This document shows positions 1 through 5,098 of a DNA stretch of 5,098 bases, in pieces. The notes beneath the pieces are model-generated. The model saw only the letters and a program-made list of their open reading frames with translations. It had not been told where the DNA came from and did no database searches. A program made the position numbers and the translations under genes. Every line of letters starts with the position of its first letter. The first letter of the stretch is position 1. The stretch comes from a bacterium (lineage in GTDB: Bacteria; Latescibacterota; UBA2968; UBA8231): contig JAQCJA010000372.1 in assembly GCA_027593305.1 (NCBI GenBank), positions 1 to 5,098 on the forward strand, in the 5' to 3' direction.

Positions 1-166
1 CGGTGAAGGTGTCGTTGACGAACCCGTCGGGCTGACAGGATGCACCATGTTGCACGACGGTGCCCGCCTGCGCGAGCAGACGCGCAATGTGGGCGTCTCC
101 CGAAACAGTGAAAATCGAGGCGGTGGCACTCTGGGCGAGCGCTACGGCTTGGGTGGGTTTGGACAT
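1..166 (-). CDS. Unrecognised protein, N-terminal part, runs off left edge
   Basis: Reading the minus strand from an ATG at 166, the frame stays open for 55 codons to the window edge. The start is supported by an AGGAG (plus-strand 173-177) six bases upstream of the ATG. The peptide begins MSKPTQAVALAQSATASIFT and continues with a segment containing SGDAHIARLL, then a QPDGFVNDTF stretch. Its alternation of short helix-like and strand-like segments looks like a soluble cytoplasmic protein; I see no signal peptide or membrane segment. I do not recognise the family from 55 residues and assign no function. An in-frame GTG at 184 is an alternative start but lies upstream of the Shine-Dalgarno sequence, so I prefer the ATG. 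The gene is divergent from the operon starting at 297. Confidence 0.6.
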   Translation of the reverse strand, partial: MSKPTQAVALAQSATASIFTVSGDAHIARLLAQAGTVVQHGASCQPDGFVNDTFT

Positions 167-172
167 TGGCGG

Positions 173-177
173 CTCCT
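173..177 (-). promoter_or_regulatory. Ribosome binding site AGGAG for the left-edge minus-strand gene
   Basis: The minus strand reads AGGAG, six bases, then ATG at 166. This is a near-ideal Shine-Dalgarno sequence and spacing. It decides the start of the gene running off the left edge. Confidence 0.65.
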
Positions 178-284
178 GGGCCACAGCTAACGCCCGCAGC
201 GGCCGCCCGTCAAGGTGGCCTTGTAGTCGGGCCAATGATTCTTTCTCTTAACGCAGTTGACTGACATACACCCGTCACGATATC

Positions 285-288
285 GGAG
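285..288 (+). promoter_or_regulatory. Ribosome binding site GGAG supporting the TTG start at 297
   Basis: GGAG lies eight bases before the TTG at 297. No ATG or GTG exists in this frame between the upstream stop (258-260) and the body of the gene, so this motif is the main support for a TTG start. Confidence 0.5.
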
Positions 289-296
289 CGAGTCCT

Positions 297-656
297 TTGT
301 ACACCGCAATCCAGGAGTGGGTGGCAACAAGCCGCCAGAAACTGGCGTCCAGCACCCTGACAGCAGACGACCTCGACCGTCTGGCGCAGATCTCCAGACA
401 ACCGCGCCAGCTCGTGCTCTACCTGTATTCCAAGTCGAGCAACATGCGTTCGCCGCTGGCGTCGTGGATGCTGTATGATGCCACAAAGCCGCAGGAGCCG
501 ACGCTGCCTTCGCAGGACCCGCCCTATGCTTCCGTCCTTGCGGCGGTGGCGGATGGCTGGCGGATCGTGCAGTTTCCCGACACCAAGCTCTACGCCTATC
601 AGGGTGTCGACAACGACTACCTGAGTTTCGAATTCATCCTCGAGAAAATGGTCTGA
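297..656 (+). CDS. Conserved-looking 119-residue protein of unknown function, first gene of the operon
   Basis: This encodes 119 residues from a TTG start preceded by GGAG at 285-288; the first internal ATG is codon 50, too late to be plausible. Residues 1-50 look mainly helical and polar (TADDLDRLAQISRQPRQLVL), followed by YSKSSNMRSP. A proline-rich linker lies at about 62-76. A compact C-terminal part follows, with DGWRIVQFPDTKLYAY at 86-101 and NDYLSFEFILEKMV at 106-119. The aromatic-rich C-terminus suggests a small alpha/beta domain. There is no signal peptide, membrane segment or known catalytic motif. It resembles unannotated proteins I associate with Poribacteria/Latescibacterota-type genomes, but that is memory, not a search result. 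The stop lies five bases before the dioxygenase start, so the two are almost certainly co-transcribed. An accessory role for the dioxygenase is possible but unproven. Confidence 0.75.
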   Translation: MYTAIQEWVATSRQKLASSTLTADDLDRLAQISRQPRQLVLYLYSKSSNMRSPLASWMLYDATKPQEPTLPSQDPPYASVLAAVADGWRIVQFPDTKLYAYQGVDNDYLSFEFILEKMV

Positions 657-661
657 CACAC

Positions 662-1435
662 ATGGCTGCGATTGCACCGACACTGGATGACAATGGCGTC
701 ATGGATTTTGTCGCCTCCGGTTTCGTCATCCTCGAAGGCATTATCGATACGGACTTCAACCGCCGCTGCAACCAACTGCCTGGCGGCAACGCAGACGCTT
801 TCATCGGTGGCGAGGACTTTACCCGGACGGTCCTGCTGCACCCGCAGGTCGCCGGCGTCACCCGCTCCCTGCTCGGGGAAGACTTTCTCGTGCCCGCCGG
901 GGGCCACCACCATCTCTTCGAGCAGCCGCACCTGGGACAGACCTGGCATTCGGACGGGCTGTCGGGCTCCGGGTATGACGTGACCGAACTGCAGTGTTAC
1001 TACTACCCGCATGCCGTCGAGATCGAGGACGGTCCCACCATGGTCCTGCCCGGGTCCCACTGTCGTGCCGTGGATCGCGAAGCCATCGCCCATTACGGTG
1101 ACATCATGGGCCAGATTTCATTGACTGTGCCCGCTGGCACGGTGGTCATGACGCGCTACGGCATCTGGCACAAGGCTGGGCCCAAGACCAACACCCGGCG
1201 ACGTGGCATGCTCAAGTTTTCCTACCACCGGCAGGCCGAACCCCGGCGCGACTGGGTGGTAGATTCGCCCGAGGTTCCGGCCTATGCCGACCGGCCCCGT
1301 CTTGCCTATGTGAGTGAGGTGGAATCATACCGCGATCGGGTCCGGCGCATGCGCACGTGGAACTGGCTGTGCGGGCTGGACACGGAGGTGGAACTTCGCT
1401 GGGAGAAAAGTCGACCTGTGAGCGAACTGTCATGA
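662..1435 (+). CDS. Phytanoyl-CoA dioxygenase (PhyH) family Fe(II)/2-oxoglutarate-dependent oxygenase
   Basis: This is a 257-residue protein of normal length for bacterial PhyH proteins. The iron-binding facial triad is visible: His96 and Asp98 in QTWHSDGL, and the distal His170 in YGIWHKAGP. An arginine cluster at 179-181 (Arg181 is 11 residues after the distal His) fits the 2-oxoglutarate carboxylate ligand. The core strand GPTMVLPGSH (124-133) and the VPAGTVVM turn (156-163) are typical of the double-stranded beta-helix fold. Residues 14-35 (VMDFVASGFVILEGIIDTDF) match the usual N-terminal segment of the family. Such enzymes couple oxidative decarboxylation of 2-oxoglutarate to hydroxylation of a substrate; the bacterial members are very diverse and the substrate here is unknown. 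No signal peptide is seen, so it should be cytoplasmic. The gene starts five bases after the 119-residue gene ends and its TGA overlaps the next ATG (ATGA). The ribosome binding site is weak, suggesting translational coupling. Confidence 0.92.
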   Translation: MAAIAPTLDDNGVMDFVASGFVILEGIIDTDFNRRCNQLPGGNADAFIGGEDFTRTVLLHPQVAGVTRSLLGEDFLVPAGGHHHLFEQPHLGQTWHSDGLSGSGYDVTELQCYYYPHAVEIEDGPTMVLPGSHCRAVDREAIAHYGDIMGQISLTVPAGTVVMTRYGIWHKAGPKTNTRRRGMLKFSYHRQAEPRRDWVVDSPEVPAYADRPRLAYVSEVESYRDRVRRMRTWNWLCGLDTEVELRWEKSRPVSELS

Positions 1436-2424
1436 CGGCCACACCGATCCGGATCGCGGATGTCATCAACGGCCACGTGCACCCGTCGCTGGCCATCACT
1501 CAGGGCGGCGAATTGCTGGCGGCCTACAATATCGAAGGGGGTGGCGGCAAGGAGTTGCTGCTGTGCCGATCCACCGACGGCGGCTTCACCTGGAGCGCGC
1601 CGGCGCCGATCCGCGAGATCTGCGACTGCTCCATCTACCCGGGGTCGCTGACGACACTGAGTGATGGACGTCTGCTGCTCAACTGGTCCTGCTACCGCGA
1701 TACCGGCAACGAACCGGACAGCCCCCCCGCGTGGCGTGAACCCTTCTTCAGTCTCAGCGACGATGATGGTCACAGCTGGTCGACACCTCGATCCTACCCG
1801 GTGCCCGACAAGAGCAACTACACCTGCAATCGCCACCCCGTCGTCGAGTGGTCACCGAACAGCTGGGTCTGCCCGTTCTACGATCGCACCGTGTTGTACG
1901 ACGCCACGACCGCTGCACTGCTTCCTTTCGGGGACGAGCGCAACCACGGCATGGTGCCCATTGTGCGCACGAGCACCGGCACCTTGATCAGTGGCGCGCC
2001 GCAGACCGTGGCCCCCGTGCCCGTCGGTCAGCCCGGCGACATGGTGCACGGCCTGCGCTCCACGGATGCCGGCGCCACGTGGCAGGCGCTGCATGCCTTC
2101 CCCCACTTCGGTGTCGCCGGTTATGATCTGACGGTACTGACCAGTGGCTGGATCGTCTTTACCGCCATCGTCTACGGTGTCGGTGTTGATGGGGAGTTTG
2201 CCTACGAGTTGTTCCTGTCGCGCGATGACGGGCAGACCTGGGAGACCGACAGGGCCGTCGTCATCTACGATCCCGGGCGGCGCATCGGTGGTCGTGGCTG
2301 GCCACGGACGGTGCAGATCGACGCCGACACGCTGGGCACGCTGTTCTACGACCTGTCGCCGGAACTGGCCGCTGGTCCGGGGCTGTACTTCGTGCGCACG
2401 AAGGTGAGCGCCTTCGGGGTCTGA
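1432..2424 (+). CDS. Sialidase-fold Asp-box (BNR) beta-propeller protein, possibly not a true sialidase
   Basis: This encodes 330 residues with four Asp-box motifs (SxDxGxTW type): STDGGFTW at 47-54, SDDDGHSW at 109-116, STDAGATW at 210-217 and SRDDGQTW at 263-270. These mark the blades of a six-bladed sialidase-like propeller. The segment HVHPSLAITQGGELLAAY (15-32) aligns with the first strand of sialidases, where the catalytic Arg of the FRIP motif should sit; here it reads HVHP. Sialidase activity is therefore doubtful, and a different glycosidase or a carbohydrate-binding role is possible. No signal peptide is visible. The frame is open upstream to 1357, but ATG 1432 is chosen because it overlaps the dioxygenase stop as ATGA and avoids a 75-base overlap. 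It is the last gene of the operon. Related proteins are often annotated as exo-alpha-sialidase; that name should be read as fold, not activity. Confidence 0.88.
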   Translation: MTATPIRIADVINGHVHPSLAITQGGELLAAYNIEGGGGKELLLCRSTDGGFTWSAPAPIREICDCSIYPGSLTTLSDGRLLLNWSCYRDTGNEPDSPPAWREPFFSLSDDDGHSWSTPRSYPVPDKSNYTCNRHPVVEWSPNSWVCPFYDRTVLYDATTAALLPFGDERNHGMVPIVRTSTGTLISGAPQTVAPVPVGQPGDMVHGLRSTDAGATWQALHAFPHFGVAGYDLTVLTSGWIVFTAIVYGVGVDGEFAYELFLSRDDGQTWETDRAVVIYDPGRRIGGRGWPRTVQIDADTLGTLFYDLSPELAAGPGLYFVRTKVSAFGV

Positions 2425-2433
2425 TTTTCGGGG

Positions 2434-2455
2434 CCGGACTCTGGTCTGGGGTTTT
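2434..2455 (+). terminator. Weak stem-loop with short T run after the operon
   Basis: Ten bases after the stop of the Asp-box gene, CCGGAC (2434-2439) can pair with GTCTGG (2444-2449) around a TCTG loop, with one G-U wobble. GG and four T residues follow (2452-2455). The six-base-pair stem and short T run make it a weak intrinsic terminator at best, but it sits exactly where the operon should end. It lies within a G-rich tract (2416-2458), which could also form other structures. Confidence 0.3.
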
Positions 2456-2458
2456 GGG

Positions 2459-2617
2459 TCTCGGCGAGCACACGGAATTGACGGCGTAGGCCTGGGCAAA
2501 ACGCATGCCCTGTGCTGCCAGTCGATCGATGTTGGGCGTACGGATCTCATCGTTGCCGTGACAGCCCAGGGTCCAGGCACCCTGATTGTCAGTCATGATG
2601 AAAACGATGTTGGTCAT
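2459..2617 (-). pseudogene. Type I sulfatase remnant, N-terminal 52 residues, broken in the CxPSR motif
   Basis: From an ATG at 2617, the minus strand encodes a classic formylglycine-sulfatase N-terminus: NIVFIMTDNQGAW (3-15), then the IRTPNIDRLAAQGMRFAQAY stretch (25-44), then VNSVCSP (46-52). Asp10-Asn11 occupy the position of the first metal-binding pair; the Asn variant occurs in some sulfatases. Cys50 should be converted to formylglycine within Cys-x-Pro-Ser-Arg, but the sequence changes after CSP (2462) to RPKTPDQSPAP and never returns to sulfatase. The frame stays open to 2261 only as an antisense read through the Asp-box gene. A complete sulfatase usually has 450-550 residues, so about 90% is missing, including the rest of the active site. 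The start retains an AGGGG (2626-2630) eight bases upstream, so a short chimeric peptide could still be made, but it cannot be an active sulfatase. The body was probably lost by deletion; an assembly join is an alternative. Confidence 0.8.
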
Positions 2618-2643
2618 GTCGGCGTCCCCTGTTTGAGTCCGAG

Positions 2644-5098
2644 ATGGTAGCTTTGTTTCCCATGATGGACAATGAGACCCACCCGACCCATGTGCTGATG
2701 CCCGGCATCCGCTGTGCTGAGATCAACAGCACGGCCTGGCCGCGGACCCTGCACGACAAGCAGCTGACCGGGTTCTCGCCCCTCGGCCTCGGCATGTCCG
2801 ACGCCCCCGCTGTGTGGCAGACGATCGATGTGCCCGGACAGTACGACTGGCTGCGGACCGTCGATGCACCGTCAGGGCCCTGTTTCCTCATCGACGACGG
2901 GCGACTGTCCCTCTACGCCGTCGCCAGCGGCCAGTTGTGCTGGCGAGCTGACATCTCGGGGCATCTGCTGTACTGGGGTGATCTGTTCGGCGACGGGGAC
3001 GCCGTTGCCCTGCTGCGCCGGGCGAATCGATTGTTCATCGTTGACGGCACAGATGGCAGACTGCGCTGGTCAAGGACGTACGATCCACCCCACGTGGATC
3101 TGCGTGTGCAGGTTGCCCGGGTCCTGGCCGATACGCCCGGACAACAGGCGGTGGTCTTCGAGCAATACGGGGAATCCGGCGCGTTGCTCTGCTTCGAGCC
3201 CGGTGATGTTGTGCGTGAAGTCTGGCGTCGCCAGGTCATCAGCAACGATGTCTGGCCCGTGCGGGCCGATCACGGCTGCGACATCGCGCTCGACCTGACG
3301 GGTGACTCGCCCATCGTGTGGAACGTCCGCCATCACCGCTGCCAGTCCTTCGATGCCTGCACCGGCGCCCCCCTTGGCTGCCTGGAGTACGAACTGGAAG
3401 GTGCCTTCCGGCGCAACTACGGCCCCTGGCGCATCGCCACCGGTGCCGGTGGCCAACGAGCCATCGCCGTCGCTTCGGAGATGGTGCAGACCCACGTGCA
3501 CGGCCTGCGGTTGCATGCGGACGGCACGCCGGAACTCGCCTGGGATCGTTACTACGGCGAGGTCTACGTCGTGCCCGGTGTGGCCGTCGAATTTCTTGGC
3601 GTCAGCGATGTGGATGGTGATGGCGCCGACGAGATCCTCTACAACGTGCGTGACCCCGAACAGGGCTTCCGCTCCTTCGTCCGCGCCCGCGACGTGGCCA
3701 CCGGTGAGATCAAGCACGAACTGGGCGACCGGTGGTGTTCGGCGCTGGTCGGCAATGTGGGCGCCGGCGGCACGACGTTGCTGCTGATCCATCCGGCCCC
3801 GGAGGGAGCCACTCCGGGGCAAGGCCCGCTGCAGTTGGTCGAATTGGGGGCCGCAGGCGCCAGCTTCCGGCACGCCTTCGACCATGGGGGTCCGTGGGGA
3901 ATGACGGCCCTGCCGGGCGAAGGTGGCGGCGACCTGCTGCTGCGCGTCATCGATGCCGATGGCACAGCTCTCGTTCGTCTCGACGGGGACACGCTGGCAG
4001 AAGTCGAACGGGTCACCGGGGGTCCGCTGCTGACCTCGAGCATCGGCGCCTGCGCCCGCACGACGGATGGCGCCCTGTGGCTGGCAACAGGCGCCGGCAG
4101 CTGTCGGTGGCCCGCAGGCGACCTGACCCCTTTCGACCTGGCCGGCGGTGCTCCCCCGACTTTGAGTGCCGCCGACAGAGCCCCAGACGGAGCCATCCGC
4201 GACCGCGTCGGCCCGAGTCGGATCGAGCCAGGTCCTGCGGAGCTCGTCGCTCACGTTCCCGGGGGGCGGGTCCAATCGTGGCGCCTCTCGGGGTCACAGC
4301 CGGAACAGATCCTGGACGAGCCTTTTCTCGGGGCGACGGCGCGACACAGCCCCCTGCTCTACGATCTGGATGGGGATGGCGCGCTGGAACTGGTCATCCC
4401 GGGGGCAACCGACCAGGGCCAACTGACGGCGCGCGCCGTGCGCTCAGACGGCTCCGAACTGTGGCACATCGTCCTGCCACGGGGCCGCACGGATGATGGC
4501 GGCAAGGCGGTGGCGTGGAATGCCGGTCAGTTTCTTGCCGCGCCGGGCGGCACCGGTGCAGCCGTCGCCCTCAGTGTCTACAGTCTGCGGCGGACCCTGG
4601 AGGGCACCTTTCTGCTGGACGGCGCCACCGGCAGGGCGTTGTGGTTTCTCGATCACTATCACGACGGTGATGTGATCCGTGGGTATCTGCCTGTCGGCCT
4701 GCCCGGTGCCTTCGACTGGGATGGGGACGGCGCCGAGGAAATTGCCTGGGACATGTACAGCTACATGGCCTTCCTCCGCGGCGATGGCAGCATGGCCGCC
4801 ATCTTCGGGGGTCCAAACGTGCGCCCCGAGTCTGAGGCGGTGCCGGCGATCTCCCTCTACAACGGCTTCACCCCGATCTATCGCGGCACGGACGAGCACC
4901 CCCACTGGCTGATTCATCACGGGCACGGTCGTTTTGGTTTTGTTGGTCCTGATCCTCGCCAGGGCATCTGGCACGAGGACGAGGGTTATGACACACCGGA
5001 CCGCATCGGCTTCATCGATGTCGACGGGGATGGTGGGCTCGAAGTCGGCTACGCTCTGCGCAACAGCACAACCTTCTGCTGCCGTGATGTCTGGACGG
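2644..5098 (+). CDS. Long FG-GAP/VCBS-like beta-propeller protein, incomplete at right edge
   Basis: One plus-strand frame is open from a stop at 2599-2601 to the window end, giving at least 818 residues. Start choice is uncertain: ATG 2644 (weak GAG six bases upstream), ATG 2662 or ATG 2665. The N-terminus contains STAWPRTLHDKQLTGFSPLG, then short beta-rich segments with repeated LDGDT-, VDGTDG- and LDGATG-like turns. Four clear calcium-loop motifs are seen: DVDGDGADE (322-330), DLDGDGALE (574-582), DWDGDGAEE (691-699) and DVDGDGGLE (792-800). Weaker copies occur about every 50 residues (near 113, 163, 217, 265, 371, 424, 470, 527, 634 and 748). This pattern fits FG-GAP/VCBS or PQQ-like propeller repeats, which usually bind calcium and are often found in secreted or surface proteins. 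I see no signal peptide or membrane segment at any of the candidate starts, which is odd. A proline/alanine-rich stretch at about 500-530 may link two propeller modules. No catalytic site is recognisable. Rhamnogalacturonan-lyase-like propellers are an alternative relation, without specific support. Confidence 0.85.
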   Translation, partial: MVALFPMMDNETHPTHVLMPGIRCAEINSTAWPRTLHDKQLTGFSPLGLGMSDAPAVWQTIDVPGQYDWLRTVDAPSGPCFLIDDGRLSLYAVASGQLCWRADISGHLLYWGDLFGDGDAVALLRRANRLFIVDGTDGRLRWSRTYDPPHVDLRVQVARVLADTPGQQAVVFEQYGESGALLCFEPGDVVREVWRRQVISNDVWPVRADHGCDIALDLTGDSPIVWNVRHHRCQSFDACTGAPLGCLEYELEGAFRRNYGPWRIATGAGGQRAIAVASEMVQTHVHGLRLHADGTPELAWDRYYGEVYVVPGVAVEFLGVSDVDGDGADEILYNVRDPEQGFRSFVRARDVATGEIKHELGDRWCSALVGNVGAGGTTLLLIHPAPEGATPGQGPLQLVELGAAGASFRHAFDHGGPWGMTALPGEGGGDLLLRVIDADGTALVRLDGDTLAEVERVTGGPLLTSSIGACARTTDGALWLATGAGSCRWPAGDLTPFDLAGGAPPTLSAADRAPDGAIRDRVGPSRIEPGPAELVAHVPGGRVQSWRLSGSQPEQILDEPFLGATARHSPLLYDLDGDGALELVIPGATDQGQLTARAVRSDGSELWHIVLPRGRTDDGGKAVAWNAGQFLAAPGGTGAAVALSVYSLRRTLEGTFLLDGATGRALWFLDHYHDGDVIRGYLPVGLPGAFDWDGDGAEEIAWDMYSYMAFLRGDGSMAAIFGGPNVRPESEAVPAISLYNGFTPIYRGTDEHPHWLIHHGHGRFGFVGPDPRQGIWHEDEGYDTPDRIGFIDVDGDGGLEVGYALRNSTTFCCRDVWT
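3607..5043 (+). repeat. Four DxDxDGxxE calcium-loop repeats within the long propeller gene
   Basis: The loops are encoded at 3607-3633, 4363-4389, 4714-4740 and 5017-5043. Each has Asp at positions 1, 3 and 5, Gly at 4 and 6, and an acidic residue at 9, followed by a hydrophobic strand (ILYN, LVIP, IAWD, VGYA). These are the calcium-binding hairpins of FG-GAP/VCBS-type blades. The copies are diverged at DNA level, so they are old protein repeats, not recent tandem duplications. Only these four are canonical; the intermediate blades have lost the Asp ligands. Confidence 0.7.

Larger units (their letters stand above)
167..296. promoter_or_regulatory. Divergent intergenic region between the left-edge gene and the operon
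   Basis: These 130 bases separate two divergent starts (minus ATG at 166, plus TTG at 297), so promoters for both directions should lie here. The left half (190-215) is GC-rich and includes the palindrome GCGGCCGC. The block at about 235-262 is noticeably more AT-rich and is the likeliest place for RNA polymerase contact. I could not find a convincing sigma-70 -35/-10 pair in either direction. No terminator, tRNA or operator repeat is evident. The function is inferred from the gene arrangement. Confidence 0.45.

Noticed and set aside
199..206. Palindrome GCGGCCGC in the divergent intergenic region
   Set aside because: An eight-base GC palindrome is expected by chance in DNA of this composition; no longer inverted repeat surrounds it.
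60..251. Plus-strand 63-codon frame
   Set aside because: It overlaps the left-edge minus-strand gene, which has a better ribosome binding site and protein-like composition; the 63-codon product is W/A/S-rich without a motif.
257..284. Possible promoter TTGACT (257-262) with GATATC (279-284)
   Set aside because: The -10 matches only three of six positions, and transcription would begin at or after the GGAG needed for the TTG start.
210..683. Minus-strand 157-codon frame opposite the 119-residue gene
   Set aside because: It is a shadow frame. The plus-strand gene has operon spacing and a constrained-looking C-terminus, while the antisense product has no recognisable features.
1357..1431. Upstream extension of the Asp-box gene by 25 codons
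   Set aside because: It would overlap the dioxygenase by 75 bases or more and adds residues unlike a signal peptide or propeller strand; the ATGA overlap at 1432 is a typical coupled start.
2586..2591. TTGTCA as a -35 box for the propeller gene
   Set aside because: No acceptable -10 hexamer is found 16-18 bases downstream.
2828..3298. Plus-strand 156-codon frame inside the propeller gene, and similar ones at 3302-3787 and 3732-4496
   Set aside because: These are alternative frames of one continuous open frame from 2644 to the window end; their products are Ser/Arg/Pro-rich and motif-free.
3070..4275. Long minus-strand open frame of 401 codons opposite the propeller gene
   Set aside because: It is antisense to a coherent beta-propeller protein with clear calcium loops. 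Its own translation is low-complexity (G, A, R, Q rich) with no domain; long antisense frames are expected in GC-rich DNA.

Overview
The window is GC-rich (clearly above 60% by eye) and gene-dense, and reads like a bacterial chromosome segment. Its gene content is a phytanoyl-CoA-dioxygenase-like (PhyH) oxygenase, a sialidase-fold Asp-box protein, a type I sulfatase remnant and a very long FG-GAP/VCBS-like repeat protein. From general knowledge, this mix is typical of uncultured lineages such as Latescibacterota or Poribacteria, which carry many PhyH, sulfatase and propeller genes. That assignment is an inference; no marker gene is present to prove it. I see no tRNA, rRNA, CRISPR array, IS element or phage gene.

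Layout. (1) Positions 1-166, minus strand: the first 55 codons of an unrecognised gene running off the left edge, with a good ribosome binding site. (2) Positions 167-296: a divergent intergenic region that must hold the control elements for both directions. (3) Positions 297-2424, plus strand: a tight three-gene operon. It holds a 119-residue protein of unknown function (TTG start), a PhyH-type Fe(II)/2-oxoglutarate dioxygenase after a 5-base gap, and a 330-residue Asp-box beta-propeller whose start codon overlaps the dioxygenase stop (ATGA). A small stem-loop with a short T run follows. (4) Positions 2459-2617, minus strand: the 5' end of a sulfatase gene with intact start and ribosome binding site, cut off inside the Cys-x-Pro-Ser-Arg maturation motif, hence a pseudogene. 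(5) Positions 2644-5098, plus strand: one open frame of at least 818 codons running off the right edge, encoding a beta-propeller-like protein with four clear calcium-loop motifs (DxDxDGxxE) and weaker copies at roughly 50-residue spacing.

How they may work together: the three operon genes are probably co-translated, so the dioxygenase, the small protein and the propeller may serve one catabolic or modifying pathway. The substrate cannot be read from the sequence. The sulfatase relic suggests the locus once included a hydrolytic step on a sulfated compound. The long repeat protein is separated from the operon by the relic and may be an independent unit. I see no evidence for a defence system or another spectacular new system. 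The most notable items are the sulfatase break at its active-site motif, the apparent loss of sialidase catalytic signatures in the Asp-box protein, and the long, apparently signal-less propeller protein.
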